A DNA stretch of 64,000 nt from Arcobacter cloacae (GTDB taxonomy: Bacteria > Campylobacterota > Campylobacteria > Campylobacterales > Arcobacteraceae), in assembly GCF_013201935.1 (NCBI RefSeq), contig NZ_CP053833.1, positions 1,426,001 to 1,490,000 of the forward strand, written 5' to 3'. Below the pieces are notes generated by a model. The model made no database searches, had not been told where the DNA came from, and saw nothing but the letters and a program-made list of their open reading frames with translations. Positions 19,079 to 27,447 of this stretch are shown in pieces (the first letter of the stretch is position 1; each line of letters opens with the position of its first letter). The position numbers and the translations under genes are program-made.

Positions 19079-20242
19079 TTATCTTTTTTGTTTTTTAGCC
19101 CATTTAGAAAAGAGCCTATAATTTGTCAAATTTTCATCTAATTCTTTATTATTTACAACATTCTCAACCAACTTATTTGCAAGATATAGCGATAAAACAA
19201 ATCCTCTACCACCTACTCCATTTAAAACAAACAGATTATCTATCATAATTAAGTTTTCATTTTTTATATGTGTTCCATTTTTTATATGGGGATACTTCTC
19301 TATACTTTTTTTAGAATCGACTAATTTTCCAACCATTGGGAAATAATCAATACTTGAAGCTCTTGCTCCAATTTTAATATCAATTACTTCAATATTCTCA
19401 AGTTTTTTTATATCATTTGCTTTTTTTAAGAGTTTATCAACATCATTTTTCATGATATTTTTCGTCTCTTCATTGTGTTGTAAATTATTAATATTGGATA
19501 ATTTTAAATTATAACTTGTGTTATCCATATTTTTATCAAATCTATTATGTGTTGCACCAACTGATACTAAAAATCTATTTTTTTCTATCTCTTTAGCTTT
19601 TGATAAAGAGCACTCTTTATGATAATTTATTTCCACATTACTAGATGTAATAATATCGATTTTTTGCCCCCAAACTGCTCTAATATCAAAATATTCTTCA
19701 TCTATCAATGAAATATCAGCACCCGTTGTTAAAAAAAGATTTTTAGTTTTATACTCTTTATTTATAATCCAAAAATCATCTTCTTTTTCTATTTTTGTAA
19801 CTTCATAATTAAATAATTTTTGAACATCTTTTGAGAGTTTTTTACATACCTCATAGGGATTAACAATACTTCCTATAGGAAAAAAATAACCATCTTCAAA
19901 CTTTTCATACTCAAAATCCATATAAGGAATATATGTTTGAAATTTATCTTCATCTTCCCTATTTTTAGGGATTCTGCAAGTTCCACAGTTTGTCAAATAT
20001 TCGCAAAAATAATTTTTATAATATTCTATTGAAAATTTTAGAGCTTTTGTAACTAAATCTTTAAAACTATTTGGTTTTCCTAAAAGTGGTGACAAAAATG
20101 CACCAGCTGCTCCACTTGCACCAAACGCTACATCTTTATTTTTATCAATCAATAAAATTGAGTCTTTATATTTTTTTAAAAAATGTGCTAAAGAACATCC
20201 TGCAATTCCAGCACCTATAATAATATTTTCAAACTCTTTCAT
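19079..20242 (-). CDS. FAD-dependent oxidoreductase resembling the MnmC oxidase domain
   Basis: A 387-residue DAO-family flavoprotein. The dinucleotide motif is GAGIAGCSLA (about 9-18); ASGAAGAFLSPLLGKP and the C-terminal GVGGRGFVLS match the FAD-dependent C-terminal domain of MnmC, which trims cmnm5s2U to nm5s2U at the tRNA wobble base. Bifunctional MnmC proteins exceed 650 residues; here the methyltransferase half is absent, as in other split enzymes. Other DAO enzymes (glycine oxidase type) remain possible. Its start overlaps the stop of the rhodanese-like gene by four bases, which would suit sulfur or thiouridine metabolism. Confidence 0.72.
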   Translation of the reverse strand: MKEFENIIIGAGIAGCSLAHFLKKYKDSILLIDKNKDVAFGASGAAGAFLSPLLGKPNSFKDLVTKALKFSIEYYKNYFCEYLTNCGTCRIPKNREDEDKFQTYIPYMDFEYEKFEDGYFFPIGSIVNPYEVCKKLSKDVQKLFNYEVTKIEKEDDFWIINKEYKTKNLFLTTGADISLIDEEYFDIRAVWGQKIDIITSSNVEINYHKECSLSKAKEIEKNRFLVSVGATHNRFDKNMDNTSYNLKLSNINNLQHNEETKNIMKNDVDKLLKKANDIKKLENIEVIDIKIGARASSIDYFPMVGKLVDSKKSIEKYPHIKNGTHIKNENLIMIDNLFVLNGVGGRGFVLSLYLANKLVENVVNNKELDENLTNYRLFSKWAKKQKR

Positions 20243-20556
20243 TTTAATTCTTCTAAAAGTTTAAAATTTGGTCTAAAATAAGCTCTACCACCTTTTAAAC
20301 TAATACATTTATAATCTGGAAATTTTTTCTTGTAATAAGGTAATCTCTCTTTTGTACTTTTCCCTGTATCACAGTAAAAAACAAAAACTGTACCTTTAGG
20401 ATATAAATTCATTTCATAAGGATTATAAGTAATTACTTCTAAATTATCAAGAGGTTTTAATATAGTATCAACAATAATCACCTTTATCCCCTCTTTTTCT
20501 AATAATTTTTTATTTTTAAATAACTCTACTTGTGTCCACTCATCTTTTAAAAACAT
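20239..20556 (-). CDS. Rhodanese-like domain protein
   Basis: A 105-residue single-domain protein. The C-terminal half has the rhodanese active-site loop YCDTGKST (Cys at about residue 64) followed by the typical SLKGGRAYF strand-turn. Rhodaneses carry a persulfide on this Cys and hand sulfur to acceptors such as thiolated tRNA or Fe-S assembly. The N-terminal half is divergent. It lies directly upstream of, and overlaps, the MnmC-like gene. No signal peptide, so cytoplasmic. The sulfur acceptor is unknown. Confidence 0.75.
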   Translation of the reverse strand: MFLKDEWTQVELFKNKKLLEKEGIKVIIVDTILKPLDNLEVITYNPYEMNLYPKGTVFVFYCDTGKSTKERLPYYKKKFPDYKCISLKGGRAYFRPNFKLLEELK

Positions 20557-20670
20557 TAAGTGCTTTTCCTTTTTATAAAAGCTAATATTAGTATATTCCC
20601 TATTAAATAAAAGTAATTCTTATATAAAATAAGATAAAATAATTTTTAAATAGAAAATAGGAAATGATTT

Positions 20671-21051
20671 ATGAAGATTTTAGTTACTGATGATTCTAAA
20701 ATGGCAAGAAAGATGGTTATTAAGACTTTAAAAGAGTCTTCTTCTAATGAGTTAGAAATTTTTGAAGCACAAAATGGTCTTGAAGCTTTAGATTTATATA
20801 AACAAAATCTACCTAAGATTGTTTTCTTGGATTTAACAATGCCTGTTATGGATGGATTTGAAGCTTTAGAAAAAATTAAACAATTTGACGAAAATGCAAA
20901 AGTTGTAATTATTTCAGCTGATATACAAAAACTTTCGATGGATAGAGTTTTGGCTCTTGGAGCTTTTAATTTTATTAAAAAACCTGTTGATACACAAAAA
21001 ATGCAACAAATACTAAAAAAAATAGAAGAATCGGAAAATAATGAAATCTAA
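20671..21051 (+). CDS. CheY-like single-domain response regulator
   Basis: A 126-residue receiver domain with an acidic pair (DDS, residues 6-8), a phospho-acceptor Asp in FLDLTMPVMDG (~residue 53), a conserved Ser in IISAD and Lys in KKPVD. There is no output domain, so it acts by protein contact. It is the first gene of an operon with a CheC-like phosphatase (11-base overlap) and a PAS histidine kinase. Together these form a complete phospho-signalling unit apart from the usual chemotaxis cluster. Its target could be a flagellar switch or another protein. Confidence 0.88.
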   Translation: MKILVTDDSKMARKMVIKTLKESSSNELEIFEAQNGLEALDLYKQNLPKIVFLDLTMPVMDGFEALEKIKQFDENAKVVIISADIQKLSMDRVLALGAFNFIKKPVDTQKMQQILKKIEESENNEI

Positions 21052-21658
21052 TATAAATTTAACGGAAGATGAAAAAGATTGTTTACAAGAGTTGATGAAT
21101 ATCGCTTATGGAAGTGCAACAGCTGCTATTACTGAAATTTTAAATGCATTTGCAAAATTATCTATTCCAAAAATACAAATTATTGATGCAATTGAATTAA
21201 AACCTTATTTAGCAAAAGAGTTAAATCTAAATGAAGAACATTTAGTCTCTTTACAACAAATAAATGGAACAATTAGCGGTGAAAATATGTTTGTTATAAA
21301 TAAAAAATCTGCTAGAAATATTGCTTTTAAATTTGGTCTTGAAGAAGATGAAATAAATGATGAAGAGATTTGCGATATCGTTTTAGAAATCACAAATATA
21401 TTATCTTCTTCAACTATAAGTAAATTAGCAGAAGATATTGATACAAATGTCTCTTTTTCAGCACCTATAATAAAAAATTTAACATCAATAAGTGAATTAA
21501 ATAATCTATTTATCAGTAAATATGAAAAAGTTATTATAATTTCAACTCAACTAAATTTTGAAGATTTAAATATTCATGCTGAACTATTTATTTTTACAAC
21601 TGATAACTCTATTTTATATATAAAAGAGAAACTAAATAAAATATTGGATGAACTTTGA
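21041..21658 (+). CDS. CheC-family phosphatase
   Basis: A 205-residue CheC-type protein. Two pseudo-symmetric helices carry the phosphatase signatures: ELMNIAYGSATAAI (about 14-27) and, near residue 110, EICDIVLEITNILSSSTI, where CheC has E-x3-N dyads. CheC proteins dephosphorylate CheY-P; here the substrate is presumably the receiver encoded just upstream. It overlaps both neighbours, and its last bases contain the TTG start of the kinase. Two intact motifs suggest CheC rather than the smaller CheX. Confidence 0.75.
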   Translation: MKSNINLTEDEKDCLQELMNIAYGSATAAITEILNAFAKLSIPKIQIIDAIELKPYLAKELNLNEEHLVSLQQINGTISGENMFVINKKSARNIAFKFGLEEDEINDEEICDIVLEITNILSSSTISKLAEDIDTNVSFSAPIIKNLTSISELNNLFISKYEKVIIISTQLNFEDLNIHAELFIFTTDNSILYIKEKLNKILDEL

Positions 21659-23148
21659 AATTAGACAATAGCAAATTTGATATTATCTGTAATACTGTAG
21701 ATAATGGAATTATATTAATCAATAAAAATTTAGAAGTACAATTTTGGAATAAATGGTTAGAAATTAGAACAGGAATAAATTCCAATGATATTGTTGGAGA
21801 TAATTTATTAAATTTCTATCCAAATATTGATGAAAAAAAATTGATAAGAAAAATTACAACTGCCTTAAAACTTAACTCTTCAACCTTTTATACTCCGCAG
21901 ATTAGTAAATTTCTTGTAGATATAGAACTTGGGAAAGTTGCTGATAAAGTTTTTGATAATATGCAACAAAGTATTACAATAACTCCACTTGATTTGGAAA
22001 ATGAATTAGTTATTATTTATGTTTATGATGTAACTTTATTGTCTGAAATAAATTTTAAATTAAATGAGATAAAAGAAAAAGTTGAAGAAAAAAATGAAGA
22101 ATTAAAACTTTTATTCGATACCACAATGGAAGCAATTCTAGTTTTTAAAGATAATAAAATTATAGATTGTAATCAAGTTGCTATTGATTTATTTGAATAC
22201 TCTTCGAAAAAATCTCTTTTAGATAAAAATTTTGAACAAATTATATCGAATAAAAATATTTTAGAAAAAACAAGTGACAAACCATTTGAAACAACTATTC
22301 ATAAAGAAGATGGAACTTCTTTTAAAGCATTAATAAATATAAAAGATAATACTTTCAAATCTCAAAGTTTTAAAATATTAACAATTGTTGATATAAGTGA
22401 TATAAAAAGAAAAGAGACTCTATTAGCAGAGCAATCAAAACTTGCAGCTATGGGTGAAATGATTGGTAATATTGCTCATCAATGGAGACAACCTTTAAAT
22501 ATTATTTCTATAACTGCTTCAAGTACAAAACTAAAAAAAGAGATTGGATTATTAACAGATAAAGTTTTAATTGATGCATTAAAACTCATTTCAGATACTA
22601 CAGAACATCTATCTAATACAATCGATGTATTTAAAGATTTCCTAAAAGAAGATAAAGAGAAATCCTTATTTAATTTATCTCAAAATATACAAAATAATAT
22701 CTCTTTGATTGAAACTATTTTAAATGAAAATAAAATAAAAGTTCAATTAGATTTAGATAACGACATATACTTATATAATTATTCTAATGAATTTAGCCAA
22801 GCTTTTATAAATATAGTAAATAATGCAAGTGATGCAATTAGTTTAAATTTAGCTCAAGATGAATTAAGATTAATAAAAATATCTACAAAACAAGAAAATA
22901 ACGAAGTTATTATATCAATAGTAGATAATGCAGGTGGAATAAATAAAAATATTATAAACAAAATATTTGAACCATATTTTACAACAAAACATAAATTTCA
23001 AGGAACAGGCTTAGGTCTTTATATGACCCATAAAATTATAAAAACAAGTATGAAAGGTAAAATAACTGTTTTAAATGAAACCTTTACTTATGAAGATAAA
23101 CTCTATACAGGAGCTGCATTTAAAATTGTCTTAGCAAGTCATAGTTGA
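21655..23148 (+). CDS. PAS-domain sensor histidine kinase
   Basis: A 497-residue cytoplasmic kinase without membrane spans. Two PAS-like domains (about 1-130 and 155-260, linked by a coiled coil), then a HisKA-type dimerisation helix with the phospho-His in NIAHQWRQPLN (~residue 273), and an HATPase domain (N box NIVNNASDAI, G1 IVDNAGG, F/G2 TTKHKFQGTGLGLY). The IAHQWRQPL form is common in epsilonproteobacterial kinases. The start is TTG at 21655, overlapping the CheC-like stop by four bases. Its partner is likely the receiver at the operon start. Confidence 0.88.
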   Translation: MKLDNSKFDIICNTVDNGIILINKNLEVQFWNKWLEIRTGINSNDIVGDNLLNFYPNIDEKKLIRKITTALKLNSSTFYTPQISKFLVDIELGKVADKVFDNMQQSITITPLDLENELVIIYVYDVTLLSEINFKLNEIKEKVEEKNEELKLLFDTTMEAILVFKDNKIIDCNQVAIDLFEYSSKKSLLDKNFEQIISNKNILEKTSDKPFETTIHKEDGTSFKALINIKDNTFKSQSFKILTIVDISDIKRKETLLAEQSKLAAMGEMIGNIAHQWRQPLNIISITASSTKLKKEIGLLTDKVLIDALKLISDTTEHLSNTIDVFKDFLKEDKEKSLFNLSQNIQNNISLIETILNENKIKVQLDLDNDIYLYNYSNEFSQAFINIVNNASDAISLNLAQDELRLIKISTKQENNEVIISIVDNAGGINKNIINKIFEPYFTTKHKFQGTGLGLYMTHKIIKTSMKGKITVLNETFTYEDKLYTGAAFKIVLASHS

Positions 23149-23177
23149 TTGACATAGACTCAACCTTTTGATATAAT
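23144..23177 (+). promoter_or_regulatory. Putative HspR (HAIR-like) operator and -10 box for cbpA-hspR
   Basis: GTTGATT-N7-ACTCAAC (23144-23164) resembles the HAIR consensus CTTGAGT-N7-ACTCAAG with exact spacing (5/7 and 6/7 matches). It sits just upstream of a TATAAT box (23172-23177) and about 60 bases before the cbpA start. Repressor binding here would block the promoter, giving autoregulation by HspR. Confidence 0.55.
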
Positions 23178-23225
23178 TCCATTTTAAAGAATTTAAAAAT
23201 TATATAAATATAAATAGGATTTAAA

Positions 23226-24095
23226 ATGGCAAAAAGTTTATATGAAACATTAGAAATAAATGAAAATGCATCAGCAGATGAGATAAAAAAAGCTTATAGA
23301 AAATTAGCAAGAAAATATCATCCTGATGTAAATAAAGATCCAAAAGCAGAAGAAAAATTTAAAGAGATAAACGCTGCATACGAAGTTTTAAGTAATCCAG
23401 AGAAAAAACAACAATACGACCAATATGGTGATTCTATGTTTGGTGGTCAAAATTTCCATGATTTTGCAAGAAATCAAGGCTCAAACGTAGACTTAGATGA
23501 AATTCTAAGACAAATGTTTGGTGGTGGTGCTGGTTTTGGGCGTTCTGGTTTCTCTCAAGGAGGATTTGGTGGATTTGGAGGGTTTAGTGAACCTGACTTA
23601 GATACGAATGCTCAAATAACTATTCCTTTTGATGTGGCTGTTCTTGGAGGGAAACAACATATTAGTTTAAATAATGACTCTTTTGATGTAAAGATTCCTG
23701 AAGGAATAGAAGATGGTCAAAAAATTAGAGCAAAAGGAAAAGGAAAATCTTATCAAGGGCAAAAGGGTGATTTGATTTTAAAAATCAATATAGCTCAAAG
23801 TCCTGAATATACAAGGGAAAATGATACTTTAACTAAATATTTTGATGTTCCATTGAAAACAGCTTTATTTGGTGGAAAAGTTGAAATTAAAACAATTCAT
23901 AAAGATATAACTCTAAAAATCCCACAAAATACAAAACAAAATCAAAAATTTAGAGTTAAAGAACTAGGAGTTTTAAATAGAAAATCAGGAATAAAAGGTG
24001 ATTTGTATTTAAAAGCAAATATTGTTTTACCTAAAATTGAAGATTTAGATGAAGATTTTGTAAAAATACTTGAAGCAAAACTTCCTGAAAAATAA
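23226..24095 (+). CDS. cbpA: DnaJ-family co-chaperone CbpA
   Basis: A 289-residue class B J-protein: J domain (1-70) with HPD in KYHPDVN, a Gly/Phe-rich linker (about 75-125), then two C-terminal beta-barrel client-binding domains (about 130-285). There is no CxxCxGxG zinc finger, which separates it from DnaJ. It stimulates DnaK ATPase. It is followed 12 bases later by hspR, an arrangement known in Helicobacter and Campylobacter, where HspR represses heat-shock operons. A candidate operator is present upstream. Confidence 0.92.
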   Translation: MAKSLYETLEINENASADEIKKAYRKLARKYHPDVNKDPKAEEKFKEINAAYEVLSNPEKKQQYDQYGDSMFGGQNFHDFARNQGSNVDLDEILRQMFGGGAGFGRSGFSQGGFGGFGGFSEPDLDTNAQITIPFDVAVLGGKQHISLNNDSFDVKIPEGIEDGQKIRAKGKGKSYQGQKGDLILKINIAQSPEYTRENDTLTKYFDVPLKTALFGGKVEIKTIHKDITLKIPQNTKQNQKFRVKELGVLNRKSGIKGDLYLKANIVLPKIEDLDEDFVKILEAKLPEK

Positions 24096-24107
24096 AAGGT
24101 TATTAAT

Positions 24108-24491
24108 ATGGAAACAAATAGTTATATTGAACCTGTATATCTAATCTCAGCAGTTGCTGAGATTTTAAATATTCATCCACAAACTTTAAGGCAATACGAA
24201 AGAGAAGGATTAATTAAACCTTCGCGGACAAATGGAAAAATAAGACTCTATTCTCAAAAAGATATTGATAATATCAAATACGTTTTAACTCTAACAAGAG
24301 AACTAGGGGTAAATTTAGCTGGAGTAGACATAATATTACAACTAAATAAAAAAATAGAGGAATTAGAAAAAGATATTTATGTCTATAAAAATAAAATAAA
24401 AAGTATAAATAGCTTATCAGTTGTTCCAGACACAAAAGCATTAGTTGTTCAAAAAACATCTTTTGATATGGTAATAGTTAAAAAGTCTTAA
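24108..24491 (+). CDS. hspR: Heat-shock repressor HspR (MerR family)
   Basis: A 127-residue MerR-type regulator. The N-terminal winged helix (about 10-75) has ISAVAEILNIHPQTLRQYEREGLIKPSR and the wing residues RLYSQKDI, followed by a dimerisation coiled coil (about 90-115). In this phylum HspR represses chaperone operons, often with HrcA, and uses DnaK-system capacity as feedback. It is co-transcribed with cbpA. The mobile element begins seven bases after its stop. Confidence 0.9.
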   Translation: METNSYIEPVYLISAVAEILNIHPQTLRQYEREGLIKPSRTNGKIRLYSQKDIDNIKYVLTLTRELGVNLAGVDIILQLNKKIEELEKDIYVYKNKIKSINSLSVVPDTKALVVQKTSFDMVIVKKS

Positions 24492-24497
24492 AAAATA

Positions 24498-24547
24498 TGG
24501 CGACCCCAGCAAGATTCGAACTTGCGTGTTTAGGAGGAAATCCTAAA
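24498..24547. repeat. Left attachment repeat (partial tRNA-Glu copy)
   Basis: A roughly 50-bp copy of the 3' half of tRNA-Glu (CCA end through the anticodon arm), directly repeated at 34022-34071. It lacks the rest of the tRNA, so it is a by-product of integration. The right end of this copy is certain only to a base or so. Confidence 0.88.
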
Positions 24548-24620
24548 CTATAAATATTTCCAATAATCCTTAAATATTAAAATACTCTACAAATAGCCTT
24601 TTTATAGGCTTTATATAAAC

Positions 24621-24649
24621 TTGACAAATTCAAATAATCTCTATAAAAT
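24621..24649 (+). promoter_or_regulatory. Promoter of the integrase gene
   Basis: TTGACA (24621-24626), 17-bp spacer, TAAAAT (24644-24649): a near-consensus sigma-70 promoter 30 bases before the integrase GTG, unusually canonical for this AT-rich genome. Confidence 0.6.
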
Positions 24650-24668
24650 TCAATATTATTATTCTAAG

Positions 24669-24687
24669 GTGGGAAATAAGTGGGAAA
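24669..24687 (+). repeat. Tandem GTGGGAAA repeat at the integrase start (candidate arm-type site)
   Basis: Two direct GTGGGAAA copies 11 bp apart, overlapping the integrase start codon. The same arrangement recurs at 33954-33972 near the other end (17 of 19 bases identical). Paired sites near both att sites fit integrase arm-binding sites. Confidence 0.5.
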
Positions 24688-25813
24688 TATTGAAGCAAAA
24701 ACGATCAATTATTCTAAAAGATTTAATACCAAATTTAATGGTGTGTTTTATAGAGAATCTATAACAAATGATAAGCTAGATAAAACATATTATATCAGAT
24801 ACAAAGATAAAGACAATAAAGATAAAGAAATAAAAATAGGCAAATATTCTGAGGGATTTAGAGAAAATTATTGCAATCAATTAAGAAATGAAATTATAAC
24901 AAAACAAAGAATTGGAGAAGAACCTCCAGCTGCAGCAAGAAATAAAAAGAGAACAATCTTATCAATTGAAACTATTTCAGAAAATTATTTTTCTGAAAGA
25001 AAAGAGGGACAAAATAAAGGGACAGATAAATCAAATTATAAAAACTACATATTACCCTACTTTAAAACTCTTGACTTTGAAAACATATCAAAAGATGATA
25101 TACAAACATTTTCTAATCAATTAAAAAAAACAAAATCATTAATAAAAAAAGACCTTATTTCAGATAAAACAATAAATAATATTTTAAACTTTTTAAAAGC
25201 TCTGATTAAATACGCATTTAGAAATGACTATATCAAAAATGACTTTTCAAAATATATTCAGTTATTAGAGATAGATAATGCTCGAGAAAGATTTTTAACT
25301 AAAGATGAGATAAAACTATTGTTTGAATATTCAAAAGATGATGAGACCCTTTATTTGCTTTTTAAACTAGCATTAAATACTGGAGGAAGATTAGCAACCC
25401 TATTAAATATCCATAAAAAAGACATTGACTTTACACATGATTTAATAACACTAAAAGACTTCAAAAATAATAGTACATATAAAGCTTTTTTAACTGATGA
25501 TTTAAAAGAGCTTCTAGAGAAAAGAGTAAATTCTTTAAAACCAAATGATATACTTTTTACATCAAATCCTGAAAGAAGATTAAGAGCTAAATTAGACGAA
25601 CTATTTAACAAAGATATTGATGATAACGATAGAAAAAATAAGATTGTTTTTCACTCTTTAAGACATACTTTTGCAAGTCATTTAGCTATTAATGGAACAC
25701 CTATCTTTACAATTCAAAAGCTTATGAACCATAGAGATATTAGAATGACTTTGCGATATGCTAAATTAAGTCCTGATAGTGGTCGAGAAGCTGTTATTAA
25801 TTTAGGATTGTAA
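24680..25813 (+). CDS. int: Tyrosine-type site-specific integrase
   Basis: A 377-residue tyrosine recombinase: an N-terminal arm-binding-like region (1-95), a SAM-like core-binding domain (about 100-195), and a catalytic domain with Arg in TGGRLATLLN (~232), HSLRHTFASH (HxxR), a later His in LMNHRDIRMT, and the nucleophile Tyr in LRYAKLS. It catalyses integration and excision between the tRNA-Glu att repeats. GTG start with AAGGTGGG upstream. Location beside the left repeat, reading inward, is standard for tRNA-targeting elements. It is followed 19 bases later by the small relaxase-like gene. Confidence 0.93.
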   Translation: MGNIEAKTINYSKRFNTKFNGVFYRESITNDKLDKTYYIRYKDKDNKDKEIKIGKYSEGFRENYCNQLRNEIITKQRIGEEPPAAARNKKRTILSIETISENYFSERKEGQNKGTDKSNYKNYILPYFKTLDFENISKDDIQTFSNQLKKTKSLIKKDLISDKTINNILNFLKALIKYAFRNDYIKNDFSKYIQLLEIDNARERFLTKDEIKLLFEYSKDDETLYLLFKLALNTGGRLATLLNIHKKDIDFTHDLITLKDFKNNSTYKAFLTDDLKELLEKRVNSLKPNDILFTSNPERRLRAKLDELFNKDIDDNDRKNKIVFHSLRHTFASHLAINGTPIFTIQKLMNHRDIRMTLRYAKLSPDSGREAVINLGL

Positions 25814-25832
25814 ATTTGAAAAAGGATAAATT

Positions 25833-26438
25833 ATGTTGCCAGATGAATTAGAAGAAGAATTAAAACGGCGAAGAGCCCTAGAACCAATCGAAAAAGTTTT
25901 TTGTCCCTCTTATGAAAGGGAAAAATATCAACATGGTAAAATTCCAGTTATAAAAAATATATCTTCACTTGGACCAATCAATACAAAAAATGCTTTGGAA
26001 TATATCACAAAAAACACTAATGATGGTTTATTGTTTTCTAAAGATGGAGAAAAAATAAGTGTTGAAGATAAATATAATGAATGGAAAAAAGATTTTTCCC
26101 TTTTAGAAAATAGTAAAGAAGCTTTGCATTTAGTTTTTATTATTAACGAAAAGAAAAATGCAAAAAATTTTGAAGTTTTAGAAAAAAGTGTTTTTGATAC
26201 TCTCCGCGAAAATTTTTTTGAATATGACTATATTTATGTGTTACATAAAACGCAAGAAAAACCGCACGCTCATGTTATATTAAATAAAAGAAATATCTAT
26301 ACAAAAAAGAAAATTCATTTAAATAATAATGATTTTGAAGCATTCTTTGGAAAATTAAGAAGCGATTTTGCGGATAATCTAAATTTTTATAACAAAGATT
26401 TTAACTATAAATCTTATTATAATGACTTTGAGATATAA
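25833..26438 (+). CDS. Small relaxase/mobilization nuclease-like protein
   Basis: A 201-residue protein with two features of MOBP/VirD2-type relaxases: a Tyr motif (NALEYITKN, about residues 49-57) and a histidine metal motif KPHAHVILNKRN (~148-159) preceded by a typical strand-helix (ALHLVFIIN ...). Relaxases nick oriT and covalently hold the DNA 5' end during transfer. It is short: only the nuclease domain, with no helicase, primase or long tail. It is probably co-transcribed with the integrase. It could instead be a replication or excision nuclease for the element. The gene appears intact. Confidence 0.62.
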   Translation: MLPDELEEELKRRRALEPIEKVFCPSYEREKYQHGKIPVIKNISSLGPINTKNALEYITKNTNDGLLFSKDGEKISVEDKYNEWKKDFSLLENSKEALHLVFIINEKKNAKNFEVLEKSVFDTLRENFFEYDYIYVLHKTQEKPHAHVILNKRNIYTKKKIHLNNNDFEAFFGKLRSDFADNLNFYNKDFNYKSYYNDFEI

Positions 26439-26457
26439 AAAGCTATCGTTTGATAGC
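26437..26457 (-). terminator. Terminator of the ART-ATPase cargo operon
   Basis: On the reverse strand: GCTATC-AAAC-GATAGC followed by five T. It begins 28 bases after the stop of the 320-aa gene and defines the 3' end of the four-gene operon; it also touches the relaxase-like stop on the other strand. Confidence 0.75.
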
Positions 26458-26484
26458 AGAAAAAAAACTAAAATCTGCTAAGTA

Positions 26485-27447
26485 TCAAAAAACTAAATCT
26501 TTAAAAAAATCATAATGAGCAAAACTATAAACTTTATTAGTAGTCAATTTATTTTTATATGCATTTATCTCTGATTCATCACCTATTCTAACAGCAAGTA
26601 AGAAATTATAAATATCTATTTCTTTTCCTTTTAGCATTTTTATATCTTTGCTCAATAATAATTCATTTATAGAATTAAATGTATCCTCTTCTTTACTATA
26701 TATAACTAATTCAAATATATCTAAAAGTTCTATAACATTCCATTTTTTTATAGCTTCAAAATTTTTATTAAAAATTTCTTTGAATCCTTTTTTATCTTTT
26801 GATACCATCTTACATTCAATTAAAGTATATATTCTTGTACTATCAAATCCAAAAAGATCTTTGGCTATTTTACAAAGCTCTAGCATTCTTGTTTTATCTT
26901 TTAAATAGCTAAATCTCTCCTTTTCACTTTTTAGAGAAATCAATTTATAAAGTAAAATGTCATTATAATAAATATTGTCTTCTTGAATTATATTAAGTTT
27001 ATTTAAAATATTTATGAATTCTATAACTTCTGTATATTCTGATTCTGAATACTTAGTGTATATTATATAAAATATAAAATCTATGTTTTTAATGTTTTCC
27101 TTAAAAAGTTTTTCTATATTCTCTTTTTTTAAATACTTTGTTATATATTTTACATACTCTCTTGTTTTTACTTTTAAATCATTTATACTATTATTAAAAT
27201 TAGAAAAAATATCTTCTATTTTCATTAATAAATTATCTATATCTTCTTTATTTAGTTTATTATTAACAAACTTATCAAGTAAGTTTTTCCTTGATTCATC
27301 TGTTACATTTGGAGCTAAAAGTAAACTGTTTAAAAATGTTTCATTATTTTTATCTATTTTTGATAACATTTCATTATTCAACAAATAAGTATAATCTAAA
27401 TTAATATTTAATTTTTCTAAAAATAGTTTATAATTCAATTTTTTCAC
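26485..27447 (-). CDS. Unknown all-helical protein, last gene of the cargo operon
   Basis: A 320-residue protein with no family I recognise. It reads as almost wholly alpha-helical: short amphipathic helices rich in Lys, Asn, Ile and Leu, repeated every ~35-40 residues (e.g. FYIIYTKYSESEYTEVIEF, ALxL-like pairs near 190-290), which could be a TPR/HEAT-like solenoid. No membrane span, signal peptide or obvious catalytic motif. Its start overlaps the ATPase stop by 20 bases, so the products are likely made together and may interact. An effector-, sensor- or scaffold-type role is possible; nothing in the sequence decides. Confidence 0.6.
   Translation of the reverse strand: MKKLNYKLFLEKLNINLDYTYLLNNEMLSKIDKNNETFLNSLLLAPNVTDESRKNLLDKFVNNKLNKEDIDNLLMKIEDIFSNFNNSINDLKVKTREYVKYITKYLKKENIEKLFKENIKNIDFIFYIIYTKYSESEYTEVIEFINILNKLNIIQEDNIYYNDILLYKLISLKSEKERFSYLKDKTRMLELCKIAKDLFGFDSTRIYTLIECKMVSKDKKGFKEIFNKNFEAIKKWNVIELLDIFELVIYSKEEDTFNSINELLLSKDIKMLKGKEIDIYNFLLAVRIGDESEINAYKNKLTTNKVYSFAHYDFFKDLVF

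Noticed and set aside
24498-24547. A second tRNA-Glu gene
   Set aside because: Only the 3' half is present; no acceptor 5' strand or D arm, so it is an att copy.
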